Origin: Methylobacter sp.
GTDB taxonomy: Bacteria; Pseudomonadota; Gammaproteobacteria; Methylococcales; Methylomonadaceae
DNA: 64,000 nucleotides
Direction: 5' to 3'
NCBI GenBank assembly: GCA_028716975.1
Contig: JAQUOU010000020.1
Coordinates: 1-64,000, forward strand
Shown: positions 55,963 to 64,000 of the stretch, in pieces
How positions within the stretch are numbered: position 1 is the stretch's first letter
How the letters are laid out: each line of letters starts with the position of its first letter
The notes under the pieces: model-generated
Told to the model about the DNA's origin: nothing
Databases searched by the model: none
The model's input: only the letters and a program-made list of their open reading frames with translations
Position numbers and translations under genes: made by a program

Positions 55963-56206
55963 AATTTGGGAAGTATGTTCAAAATGGTTATAGCCTGCAG
56001 GTATCGCCCTACTTCTGTTTTTGGGAAAAGGTGGCAGGAAGAAGGCATTTTAATAAGGGCAAATTATGATCGTTCCAGTTTATTCAACTAGCATGAATTG
56101 AGTAGAATGGACTTATAGCCTGCTTTCAATTGCCATTGCGGGTCAAGCTGAGTATTTTTTTGAAAATGAAAAGAAGACAACAATAGAGAGAACTTAAAGT
56201 TAATTT

Positions 56207-57181
56207 ATGGATATTAAAGATTCGAACATACTGGTGACAGGAGGCTGCGGTTTGATCGGCTCCACAACTGTGGATTTGCTGCTTCGAGACTATTCACCCG
56301 CAAGAATAGTTATTCTCGATAATCTAAGTCGAGGAGCGCTGGACAATGTTGAGGCGGCTTTGAAAGATCCCAGAGTTACATTGGTGCGTGAAGACATTCG
56401 GAATGCGGATGCCGTTCACAGAGCGGCACAAGGCATGGATGCAGTAATCCATATGGCAGCGTTGCGCATCACTGCCTGCGCGGCTGACCCTCGTGAAGCT
56501 CTTGGCGTAATGTGCGACGGCAGTTTTAATGTTGTGGAGGCTGCTCATATTGCCGGGGTAAAAAAGGTCGTGGCAGCGTCCTCGGCATCGATCTATGGCA
56601 TGGCCGATACTTTCCCCACGCGCGAGGATCATCATCCTTACAACAATCGCACCTGGTACGGCGCGAGCAAAATTATGCTGGAAGGATTGCTTCGTTCATT
56701 TAATGATATGTACGGCCTTCCCTATGTGGCATTGCGCTACTTTAATGTTTATGGTCCGCGCATGGATATTCATGGCAAATACACCGAAGTGCTGATCCGC
56801 TGGATGGAACGCATCGCTGCCGGACAGCCGCCGCTTATCCTGGGGGATGGCGAACAAACTATGGACTTCATATATATCGAAGATCTTGCCCGATCCAATA
56901 TCTTGGCTCTGCAGTCGGAGCTGACCGATGATGTTTTCAATATCGCCAGCAGTTCTGAGACTAGCCTTAACGACTTGGCTGTGGCGCTCCTTAAGGTCAT
57001 GGAATCCGATCTGCAGCCGGAGTATGGGCCGGAGCGTAAAGTGAACTCAGTCTCACGGCGCCTGGCCGATACGACGAAGGCTGAACAGTTGCTGGGATTT
57101 CGGGCACAGGTCAGCCTGGAAGACGGACTTTCACGGTTGGTTAACTGGTGGCGCAAAAGCCAGACGGCGGTGCAGCTATGA
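56207..57181 (+). CDS. NAD-dependent epimerase/dehydratase (extended SDR)
   Basis: A 324-residue extended SDR. The NAD site is ILVTGGCGLIGSTTVDLLLR, followed by HMAALRITACAADPREAL, SSASIYGMADT (catalytic Ser/Thr region), YGASK (catalytic Tyr and Lys) and RYFNVYGPRMD. It probably epimerises or dehydrates a UDP- or GDP-sugar. The ketosugar, if it dehydrates, could feed the DegT enzyme that overlaps its stop (ATGA, 57178). About 245 bp of non-coding DNA precedes it, so it may start a second transcript. Confidence 0.88.
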   Translation: MDIKDSNILVTGGCGLIGSTTVDLLLRDYSPARIVILDNLSRGALDNVEAALKDPRVTLVREDIRNADAVHRAAQGMDAVIHMAALRITACAADPREALGVMCDGSFNVVEAAHIAGVKKVVAASSASIYGMADTFPTREDHHPYNNRTWYGASKIMLEGLLRSFNDMYGLPYVALRYFNVYGPRMDIHGKYTEVLIRWMERIAAGQPPLILGDGEQTMDFIYIEDLARSNILALQSELTDDVFNIASSSETSLNDLAVALLKVMESDLQPEYGPERKVNSVSRRLADTTKAEQLLGFRAQVSLEDGLSRLVNWWRKSQTAVQL

Positions 57182-58368
57182 TTCCTATTACCAAACCCAT
57201 GTTGGGCGAGAACGAGGCGGAGGCTGCGCGCCGCGTCATCTTGAGCGGCTGGACTAGCCAGGGGCCGGAAGTTGCCGCATTCGAGAGAGAGTTTGCAGAA
57301 TACGTCGGAGCGCCATACGCATGCGCAGTCTCCAGTTGTACTACTGCCTTGCATTTGGCGCTGCTGGCGATAGGGGTGCAGCCTGGGGACGAAGTAATTA
57401 CAGTCAGCCACTCTTACATTGCCACTGCCAACGTAATTCGCTATTGTGGCGCTACGCCGGTATTCGTGGATATCGAGCCCGATACTTTCAATCTCGATCC
57501 CAAGCAGTTAGAAAAAGCCGTGACAGATCGTACTCGTGCTATTTTATGCGTACATCAGATCGGGATGCCTTGCGATTTGGCGGCCATTCTTGAAATAGCG
57601 CGCCGCCACTCAGTTCCTGTTGTTGAAGATGCCGCTTGCGCTATCGGCAGTGAAATTCTTTGGCAGGGCCAATGGGAAAAGATAGGCAAGCCGCAGGCAG
57701 ATATTGCCTGCTTTTCGTTTCATCCGCGCAAAGTGGTGAGTACGGGCGACGGAGGGATGCTCACTACTGCAAATGCTGAATGGGACGCCAAGTTCAGGCT
57801 GTTGCGGCAGCATGGCATGAGTGTTCCTGATACCGTCCGGCATGGGGCAAGCCAGGTAATCTTCGAGAGCTACCCTATTGTAGGCTACAATTTCCGCATG
57901 ACTGATATTCAGGCAGCGGTTGGCAGGGAACAACTTAAACGTCTACCGGAGATTGTCAGCAAGCGTCGGGAGTTGGCTTCCCGCTACAAATCACTGCTCG
58001 CAGAGATCCCAGAGATTGGCTTACCGGTGGAGCCGGCCTGGGCGCGCAGTACCTGGCAAAGCTTTTGTATTCGCCTGCCTGCTGGATCGGATCAACGGCA
58101 GGTTATGCAGGCCATGCTGGATGCAGGCGTGGCTACTCGTCGAGGGGTAATGTGCTCACATCGTGAGGTAGCTTATCCAGCTAATACATGGTCTTGTGCC
58201 GGTAGAACTGGGGGCTGTGCCTGTACGGCAGCATCTTGCCACTGCCTCCGGCACAGCGAAGAGGCGCAGGATCATACTATTATCCTGCCGTTGTTTCCTC
58301 AGATGAGTTTTGAACAGCAAGACCAGGTAGTAAAGTCACTGCAGGATGCCTTGCGTGTTGCAGGTTAA
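57178..58368 (+). CDS. DegT-family aminotransferase with Cys-rich insertion
   Basis: A 396-residue PLP aminotransferase. It starts IPITKPMLGENEAEAARRVI, has SSCTTALHLALLAIGVQPGD, ending in VVEDAACAIGSEILW, PLP-binding Lys185 in SFHPRKVVSTGDGGML, and FRMTDIQAAVGREQLKRLPE. ATG 57178 is chosen by the overlap with the upstream stop; an in-frame ATG 30 bp earlier lies inside the epimerase. Residues about 322-355 carry six cysteines in about 30 residues (WSCAGRTGGCACTAASCHC), then SEEAQDHTIILPLFPQMS, the normal end. That loop may bind metal or mark a local frame disturbance. Confidence 0.85.
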   Translation: MIPITKPMLGENEAEAARRVILSGWTSQGPEVAAFEREFAEYVGAPYACAVSSCTTALHLALLAIGVQPGDEVITVSHSYIATANVIRYCGATPVFVDIEPDTFNLDPKQLEKAVTDRTRAILCVHQIGMPCDLAAILEIARRHSVPVVEDAACAIGSEILWQGQWEKIGKPQADIACFSFHPRKVVSTGDGGMLTTANAEWDAKFRLLRQHGMSVPDTVRHGASQVIFESYPIVGYNFRMTDIQAAVGREQLKRLPEIVSKRRELASRYKSLLAEIPEIGLPVEPAWARSTWQSFCIRLPAGSDQRQVMQAMLDAGVATRRGVMCSHREVAYPANTWSCAGRTGGCACTAASCHCLRHSEEAQDHTIILPLFPQMSFEQQDQVVKSLQDALRVAG

Positions 58369-58396
58369 ATGAATAGGATATCCATTTTAGAGAGCT

Positions 58397-60118
58397 ATGG
58401 GACAAAACGCTAAAACACTGGGCGATTACCTCGACCTTGTAAAGCGGCGCAAGTATTACATTATAATTACTTGGCTGCTGATCAGCATAACCGCCGTAAT
58501 AGTCGCATATAATATGCCCAAAATTTATCGCTCAACGGCAACAATGTTGATCGAAGCGCCGATTCCAACAAACCTTTTCGAATCGACCGTATCTCAATTT
58601 GGAGAAGAGCAGATTCAGTCAATTTATCAAAGAGTCATGACGATCGATAATGTGCTTTCGATTATAGAGTCGAACGGTCTTTATAGCGATATCAAGAATG
58701 GCTCTACGAAATATGAATTAGCGGATTTGTTCAAGAAGAACGCTGAAGTTAAGTTGGCCACCTCCACTTTAGCTCTTCAGACTCATTCCGGAATGGCTGA
58801 GATCGCCTTTGATATTTCATTTAATCACAGCGAAGCCACTAAGGCCAAGGAGATAGCCAGTAAGCTAGCTAACCTATTCATTGAGCAAAATGATAAAGCC
58901 AGAACTCAGCGCGTTATTAAAGCGACTGATTTTCTCATGGAGGAGTCGGAGAAGCTAAACCGCGATGTTCAGGAAATTGACAGCAAAATTGCGACATACA
59001 AGGAACAAAATAACTTCAGTTTACCTGAGCAAATGCAAGGGAATCTGGCCGCGATTGACCGTGCTGAGAACGAACTGCGAGACACCGATAGCCAGATTCG
59101 CGCGACAAAGGAAAGAAGTGCTTTTTTAGCGGCGGAGTTGGCAAGAGCGCGAGAAGAACTACCGGGCAGTCTTGATGACAAAGCGCCACAAACCAGGGAT
59201 GATGCTTTAAGAATTTTGCGGGCGCAATACATGCGGTTTTCCAGTATTTATTCCCCTTCACATCCCTCGCTGGTGCGCCTGAGACGAGAAATAAAGACTT
59301 TGGATCCGGCCTTTGAAGGACAACCAGTCGAGGAAGACGCTCTCAAGCAGTTGGCTGAGGCTAAGCGCGAACTTAAAGTACTGGAAGAAAACTATGGCGC
59401 TAATCACCCGGATATAGCAAAGCATAAAAAACAAATCGAAAGGCTGGAGCAGCAATTGAAAAATACGCAGCCGCGTCCGCAGCAAGAACAGGAGTTAGAT
59501 GTCATTCATACTAATAATCCGGCTTATCGAGGCGTAGAAGCGCAATATAAAAGCAGTCAATCAGAACTTCAGACATTGATACAGAAGCAGGATTATTTGA
59601 AGGCGAAACTTGAAAAAATGCAAAATATTCTCTTGCAGGCTCCTAAGATTGAAATGGAATACACTGACTTAATAAGGGAACGGGATAACACTATAAAGAA
59701 ATATACGCAGCTTAAAGAAAAATGGCTGGATGCCAAATTAGTTCAAACATTGGAAGAGCAGCAGAAAGGGCAAACCCTTACCATTATCGAACCACCTGCT
59801 ATTCCTTCACATCCGGAAAAAGCAATCAGAAGAAAAGTAGCAATTGGCGGTTTTTTTATGGGGATTATTGCAGGCCTTGGTGTTGCTTTTGCTGTAGAGT
59901 TCCTTGAGCCTGGAATTAGGGGATACCGGGCAATTAGCGAAATCACAGGCCTTATGCCGTTAGTTGTAGTGCCTTACATCGAATCCCCATCCGAGTTGGA
60001 AGAGCGGCTTATTAAGCAAAGCCAAATGAAGAAAATTATAGTCTGGACCGGTGTAGCTTTCATCATATTGGCTACCATTGTAATGGCCATATTTTTCTTT
60101 CCTCTGGGCCAAACTTGA
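58397..60118 (+). CDS. Wzz/GumC-like polysaccharide chain-length determinant
   Basis: A 573-residue inner-membrane co-polymerase. One helix lies near residues 20-38 (IIITWLLISITAVIVAYNMP) and a second near 545-565 (IIVWTGVAFIILATIVMAIF). The large periplasmic part between them has long coiled coils (about 170-230 and 320-420) and the start motif PKIYRSTATMLIE. The cytoplasmic kinase is encoded separately just downstream (60186), the proteobacterial arrangement of Wzc split in two. It would set exopolysaccharide chain length with that kinase. Confidence 0.9.
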   Translation: MGQNAKTLGDYLDLVKRRKYYIIITWLLISITAVIVAYNMPKIYRSTATMLIEAPIPTNLFESTVSQFGEEQIQSIYQRVMTIDNVLSIIESNGLYSDIKNGSTKYELADLFKKNAEVKLATSTLALQTHSGMAEIAFDISFNHSEATKAKEIASKLANLFIEQNDKARTQRVIKATDFLMEESEKLNRDVQEIDSKIATYKEQNNFSLPEQMQGNLAAIDRAENELRDTDSQIRATKERSAFLAAELARAREELPGSLDDKAPQTRDDALRILRAQYMRFSSIYSPSHPSLVRLRREIKTLDPAFEGQPVEEDALKQLAEAKRELKVLEENYGANHPDIAKHKKQIERLEQQLKNTQPRPQQEQELDVIHTNNPAYRGVEAQYKSSQSELQTLIQKQDYLKAKLEKMQNILLQAPKIEMEYTDLIRERDNTIKKYTQLKEKWLDAKLVQTLEEQQKGQTLTIIEPPAIPSHPEKAIRRKVAIGGFFMGIIAGLGVAFAVEFLEPGIRGYRAISEITGLMPLVVVPYIESPSELEERLIKQSQMKKIIVWTGVAFIILATIVMAIFFFPLGQT

Positions 60119-60185
60119 ATCAGCCTCAGCGAAAACTCCATCTCGTGATAATCGTGCAATTTTGCATTTTCTTGGAGATCAATCA

Positions 60186-60941
60186 ATGCTTAATACTGCT
60201 GATGCACACCCACTCGACTCAATTAAGTATACAAAAACTCAAAAGGTTATTATTGAACCGGATGTGCTACGGAATAATCGAGTTATTATGGGGCTCTACA
60301 ATGATCCACGAGCAGATATCTTTCGTGTGCTCAGGACCAATGTACTGAGGCAGCTTCGGGAAAATAACTGGAGCAGCTTTGCCATAACAAGCGCGACGCC
60401 AGGCGCAGGAAAAACTTTTATATGCGTGAATCTCGCGATTGCTATAGCGATGGAAGGAAATCAAAGCGTACTTATCGTTGATGCTGATTTCAGACGTCCC
60501 AGTGTGAGCCAATATTTGGGACTTCAGTGCGAACTCGGGCTTGTTGATTACTTGAAAGGTAATATTTCTTTGGAAGATACATTAATCAATCCAGGCATCG
60601 AACGTCTTGTGATATTACCGGGGAAAAATTCCAACACCAATTCTTCGGAATTGATTTCCTCCCGAAAAATGATCAATCTAATTAAAGAGATCAAATCGCG
60701 CTACGAGTCCCGGATTATTATTTTCGATCTCCCTCCACTTTTTGTCGGGGATGAAGCATTGTTGTTTATGCCATATGTTGATGCCGCTCTACTTGTTGTT
60801 GAGGATGGAAAGAACACTCCCGATGAACTTCAGCATTCCATGTCCATTCTTGAGCAGACAAACCTGCTTGGTTTGATTCTGAACAAGTCAAGACAGCCGT
60901 TGCCATCATATCAATACGGATACATCGGTGAAACTGTTTAA
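60186..60941 (+). CDS. CpsD/CapB-type bacterial tyrosine kinase
   Basis: A 251-residue BY-kinase-like ATPase. The Walker A is SATPGAGKTFICVNLA (about residue 70), Walker A' is SVLIVDADFRRPSVSQYLGL and Walker B is IIIFDLPPLF. The C-terminal tail is short but holds three tyrosines (LPSYQYGYIGETV), possible autophosphorylation sites. It partners the chain-length protein 68 bp upstream. ATG 60186 with GGAG is preferred over TTG 60162. Confidence 0.85.
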   Translation: MLNTADAHPLDSIKYTKTQKVIIEPDVLRNNRVIMGLYNDPRADIFRVLRTNVLRQLRENNWSSFAITSATPGAGKTFICVNLAIAIAMEGNQSVLIVDADFRRPSVSQYLGLQCELGLVDYLKGNISLEDTLINPGIERLVILPGKNSNTNSSELISSRKMINLIKEIKSRYESRIIIFDLPPLFVGDEALLFMPYVDAALLVVEDGKNTPDELQHSMSILEQTNLLGLILNKSRQPLPSYQYGYIGETV

Positions 60942-61093
60942 TACTAAGGCTATTATGCTTATCATTTTTTTGATCAAAAAAAGCGGGACTAAAGCAGGGC
61001 TTCTGATTGGATTTCAATAGCTTGTATCTTACAGATCATTACAAACTAAATGAAAATTAAGTAATGCTTTATTATATAATCAAGAACTAATAG

Positions 61094-62380
61094 ATGAAAA
61101 AGAAAAAAATTTTTTTGCTGGGCGCTACATTTAACACCGACAATATGGGGGTTGGAGCATTGGCAGCCGGAGCGCTGACAATTTTGACAAAAAAGTATGC
61201 TGATGCTGATATTTTCTTCTTAGATTATGGCAAAGAGTCTTTGGTAACCAAGATTGATGTTGCAGGCAAAATTATCTCAGTACCTTTAGTCAATCTCCGG
61301 TTTTCATGGAAAATCTTTCTCCCAAATAATGTCGCTTATTTATTTTTTATGGCAATTTTTATCAAGTTCATTGGACAGAGCTTAGGTAAGAGACTAATTA
61401 ATAAAAATCGCTGGCTGAAAGTTATCAGTGAAGCTGATATTGCCGTCGCTGTATCTGGTGGTGACAGTTTTAGCGACATCTATGGTTTAAGTCGCTTTTT
61501 TTATGTGGTCTTACCTCAACTCTTAATTACAATAATGGGTAAGCAGCTGATTTTTTTGCCTCAGACCATAGGCCCGTTAAAAGGTGGACTATCAGGGGCA
61601 ATAGCAAAATTTCTCATGCGTCGTGCAGAAATCATATACTCCCGAGATATTGAAGGTGTCCGTGAAGCAAAATTTCTCTTGAACCTTATAGATGACGATA
61701 CTAAAGTTCGTTTCTGTTATGACATGGGCTTTGTGGTTGAACCACACAGACCGAACCATATAGACTTCTTGGGTATATCGGAGAAGGAGCTCGCGCTCTC
61801 TAGCAGTCCGTTAATTGGATTAAATGTCAGCGGACTTCTACTTCTTGGCGGTTACAACAAGCGAAATATGTTCAATCTTAAGGTTGATTATCAAACTCTC
61901 ATTGATGAAATTATCAAGTTTTTAATTGAGACATATCATGTGAATATCCTTCTTGTCCCTCATGTTTTCGGTGGTCAAGAAGAAAGCGATAGCTATGCTG
62001 TATCGGCAATCTACGAGCGGATAAAAGACAGTTACCTTGATAGGCTTTTTTGTGTGAGTGGCTTGTATGACCAAAACGAAATTAAATACATTATAGGTCG
62101 CTGCGATTTCTTTATTGGCTCACGCATGCATGCTTGCATCGCAGCCCTTTCACAATCCATTCCAGCAATTGCAATTAGTTATAGTCGGAAATTTGTCGGC
62201 GTATTTGAAAGCATTGGTGTCGAGTACCTAATTGCTGATCCACGTCAACTAACTATCGAAGAAACATTGAATATAATTGGCAGAGCCTTGAGAGAACGAG
62301 CGGAAATAAAGAATCATCTGCAAAGAACTATTCCAGAGGTGAAAGAAAAAATTCTGACGCTACTTAATGAAATCGAGTAA
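61094..62380 (+). CDS. Polysaccharide pyruvyl transferase family protein
   Basis: A 428-residue GT-B-like pyruvyl transferase (PF04230 type). It begins KKIFLLGATFNTDNMGVGAL, carries AVSGGDSFSDIYG, FLPQTIGPLKG and the C-terminal site CDFFIGSRMHACIAALSQSI (conserved Arg/His motif). It adds pyruvate ketals from PEP to glycan sugars. It is followed after 5 bp by the Fe-S protein below, a pairing seen in other glycan loci. Codon use is more A/T-rich than the upstream sugar genes, which may mean separate acquisition. Confidence 0.85.
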   Translation: MKKKKIFLLGATFNTDNMGVGALAAGALTILTKKYADADIFFLDYGKESLVTKIDVAGKIISVPLVNLRFSWKIFLPNNVAYLFFMAIFIKFIGQSLGKRLINKNRWLKVISEADIAVAVSGGDSFSDIYGLSRFFYVVLPQLLITIMGKQLIFLPQTIGPLKGGLSGAIAKFLMRRAEIIYSRDIEGVREAKFLLNLIDDDTKVRFCYDMGFVVEPHRPNHIDFLGISEKELALSSSPLIGLNVSGLLLLGGYNKRNMFNLKVDYQTLIDEIIKFLIETYHVNILLVPHVFGGQEESDSYAVSAIYERIKDSYLDRLFCVSGLYDQNEIKYIIGRCDFFIGSRMHACIAALSQSIPAIAISYSRKFVGVFESIGVEYLIADPRQLTIEETLNIIGRALRERAEIKNHLQRTIPEVKEKILTLLNEIE

Positions 62381-62385
62381 TTGTA

Positions 62386-63642
62386 ATGGGTGAGAGATTG
62401 GATGTTAATGGATTTACAGATGTATCAGATGTTGTAAAGTGGCGTCTTTGTCTTGGCTGCGGAGCTTGTGAATACGCATGTCCTGAAAAAAAAATAGAAC
62501 TCATCGATTTCATAGGCCAAGGAATAAGACCGGTACTACTTCCCACCGGAAATTGCAGCGGCTGTTCTGACTGTGTCACCGTTTGTCCTGGTGTCGGGGT
62601 TTCACATAATCCCATGATGAAGACAGCAGAGGGAGTAATTAACATGCTGACTGAAGGCTGGGGGCCGGTATTGGAAATATGGGAAGGTCATGCTACAGAT
62701 AAAGCAATACGTTTTGATGGCTCATCGGGGGGGCTGGCAAGTGCTTTAGCTCTCTTTTGCATTGAAAATGAAGGAATGCAGGGCATTGTTCACGTTGGCA
62801 ACGATAGTGAAGAGAAATACAAAAATAAAAGTACTTTTAGTCGAACAAGGGAAGAGATACTAGCAGCAACAGGTTCACGCTATTCACCTGCCTCTCCCTG
62901 TGATCTTTTTCAAGCAATTGAAGATGCGGAAGGTGCTTGCGTATTTATTGGTAAACCATGTGACGTAGAAGGTCTGCGAAAAACCCAGCCTATTCGCCCT
63001 AATTTAAGCAAAAATGTGGGGATTGCTATCGGAATTTTTTGTGCTGGTACGCCAAGTACGCAAGGAACCATAGATCTATTGGCAAAGTTCGGAATCAGTC
63101 ATGAAGATGTTGAGGAAATTAGATATCGTGGTCGAGGTTGGCCTGGCAGCTTTTCTGTTCGTTTAAAAAACGATTCAGAATGGCGAGAGCTGGCTACTTA
63201 TGAAGAAGCTTGGAGCTTCCTTCAAGCTTATCGTCCTTACCGGTGTCATGTTTGCCCGGACGGCACAAGTGAGTTTGCCGATATATCATGCGGCGACCCC
63301 TGGTATCGAAGTATCGATGCAGACGAACCAGGTAAATCACTGGTGCTGGTTAGAAGTAAGAAAGGCCGTGAAATTGTAAAAGGCGCTATACAAGCCGGTT
63401 ATGTACAGCTTACGCCTGTTCAACCGGAAGTGCTTGAACTCTCTCAAAAAGAATTATTACGCAAGCGGGGTGCCATATGGGGAAGAGTCACAACTATGAA
63501 AACTTTAGGTATCCCGGCACCAAACTTTCACGGATTTTCTTTATTCCAAAATTGGTTAAAACTTTCTATGGGGCAGAAAATACGTTCAGCCTTAGGAACA
63601 GCGAAACGAATTATCACAAGAAATTACTTCAGGCCCTTCTAG
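62386..63642 (+). CDS. Coenzyme F420 hydrogenase/dehydrogenase beta-like Fe-S protein
   Basis: A 418-residue protein with an N-terminal pair of 4Fe-4S motifs (CLGCGACEYACP; NCSGCSDCVTVCPG) and the FrhB/FdhB-type N- and C-terminal domains (GSSGGLASALALFCIENEG, FIGKPCDVEGLRKTQ, FCAGTPSTQGT, then YRCHVCPDGTSEFADISCGD). Such proteins reduce or oxidise substrates through flavin and Fe-S centres. In glycan loci they are proposed to work with pyruvyl transferases, but the substrate here is not known. ATG 62386. Confidence 0.85.
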   Translation: MGERLDVNGFTDVSDVVKWRLCLGCGACEYACPEKKIELIDFIGQGIRPVLLPTGNCSGCSDCVTVCPGVGVSHNPMMKTAEGVINMLTEGWGPVLEIWEGHATDKAIRFDGSSGGLASALALFCIENEGMQGIVHVGNDSEEKYKNKSTFSRTREEILAATGSRYSPASPCDLFQAIEDAEGACVFIGKPCDVEGLRKTQPIRPNLSKNVGIAIGIFCAGTPSTQGTIDLLAKFGISHEDVEEIRYRGRGWPGSFSVRLKNDSEWRELATYEEAWSFLQAYRPYRCHVCPDGTSEFADISCGDPWYRSIDADEPGKSLVLVRSKKGREIVKGAIQAGYVQLTPVQPEVLELSQKELLRKRGAIWGRVTTMKTLGIPAPNFHGFSLFQNWLKLSMGQKIRSALGTAKRIITRNYFRPF

Positions 63643-63677
63643 GTTAATTCTTAAATGACTCTATTAATCAGCTTAAC

Positions 63678-64000
63678 ATGTTAGTAAAGTGCGGTCTGAT
63701 TAATGACTGCGCTTTAAAGATTGGAAATAAGCCATCACTCAAGGCTTGTATGCTAGCTTACACCTTTTATGAAACAGATGGACGGGTGATGAGATATGCG
63801 GAAACATTGGCAAAAGAAGGCATTATTGTCGAGGCGATCGTGCTTAGAAGGGATAATCAGTCAAAAGAGGAAATCATAAATGGGGTCAAAGTCTTACGTA
63901 TTCAGCGGCGGGTGAAGAACGAGAGTGGAAAATATAGTTACCTCGCACGAATTGTAAAGTTTTTCTTCCTCTCTATGATCGAAATCACACGTCGGCATTT
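63678..64000 (+). CDS. Glycosyltransferase (GT4-like), 5' part only
   Basis: Open to the window end. It reads KACMLAYTFYETDGRVMRYA, the N-terminal fold of GT4-type glycosyltransferases, then LAKEGIIVEAIVLRR and GVKVLRIQRRV. ATG 63678 is the first in frame; ATG 63750 (MLAYTF) is the alternative, but the KACMLAY segment is normally part of the protein. It probably adds a sugar in the same glycan locus. Confidence 0.75.
   Translation, partial: MLVKCGLINDCALKIGNKPSLKACMLAYTFYETDGRVMRYAETLAKEGIIVEAIVLRRDNQSKEEIINGVKVLRIQRRVKNESGKYSYLARIVKFFFLSMIEITRRH

Noticed and set aside
57148..57177. Upstream in-frame ATG for the second DegT gene
   Set aside because: It lies inside the epimerase gene; ATG 57178 gives the usual 4-bp stop/start overlap and the family N-terminus.
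1..64000. CRISPR arrays, tRNA or rRNA genes
   Set aside because: No regularly spaced repeats with unique spacers, and no cloverleaf or rRNA segment, were recognised on either strand.

Overview
The window is a chromosomal segment of a gammaproteobacterium. The gene order ygfB-pepP-ubiH-ubiI, divergent from zapB-like-zapA-6S RNA, is typical of that class. A sensor/regulator pair resembling MoxY/MoxX, pilS-pilR, a large exopolysaccharide locus and many PAS/GGDEF signalling genes suggest a type I methanotroph (Methylococcales). No methane or methanol oxidation gene lies in the window, so this placement is an inference.

Layout. 1-3150 is a decayed zone: an IS5-type transposase remnant, a cmoM gene cut off at its 5' part, a PAS-PAS-LuxR pseudogene with several lesions, one small secreted protein and dispersed repeats. 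3163-23900 is mostly housekeeping: sucCD, pilSR, the ubiquinone/pepP/ygfB operon, zapA with 6S RNA, a NarL-type two-component pair, trpDC, a MHYT-PAS-GGDEF-EAL gene split by two one-base frameshifts, lgt and thyA. A 254-bp element with perfect 23-bp terminal inverted repeats sits before lgt. 24149-27333 is an accessory island. It runs leftward from a perfect 16-bp inverted repeat through a hypothetical gene, a phage-type ssDNA-annealing-like gene, a Gp157-family gene and a LexA-type repressor, and ends in a 49-residue membrane peptide whose ribosome binding site overlaps the lexA stop. 28064-30886 is an hsp20-lon pair. 31957-33910 is an IS982-family element interrupted by an intact IS5-family element. 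33951-40798 holds a Uma2-type gene, nadE, mgtE, an orphan ParA, a SPFH/stomatin gene and an nfeD-like gene.

41918-64000 is an exopolysaccharide/surface-glycan locus read rightward. It holds an initiating phosphoglycosyltransferase with a degenerate GGDEF-like N-terminus, a 2,993-residue multidomain protein, two sets of amino-sugar enzymes (acyltransferase, Gfo/Idh oxidoreductase and DegT aminotransferase; then NeuD-type acyltransferase, epimerase and DegT aminotransferase), a Wzz/GumC-like chain-length protein with a separate BY-kinase, a polysaccharide pyruvyl transferase paired with an F420-hydrogenase-beta-like Fe-S protein, and the start of a glycosyltransferase running off the end. The nucleotide sugars would be made by the DegT/oxidoreductase/acyltransferase enzymes, the first sugar loaded on lipid by the phosphoglycosyltransferase, and chain length set by the Wzz/kinase pair.

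The most unusual item is the 2,993-residue protein at 43247-52228. It joins fifteen WD40 blades to an amidotransferase-like domain, a polysaccharide-deacetylase-like domain, three Ig-like and two DUF4082-like domains, and a dimethylformamidase-beta-like region. Second is the lexA-linked membrane peptide. No tRNA, rRNA or CRISPR array was recognised.
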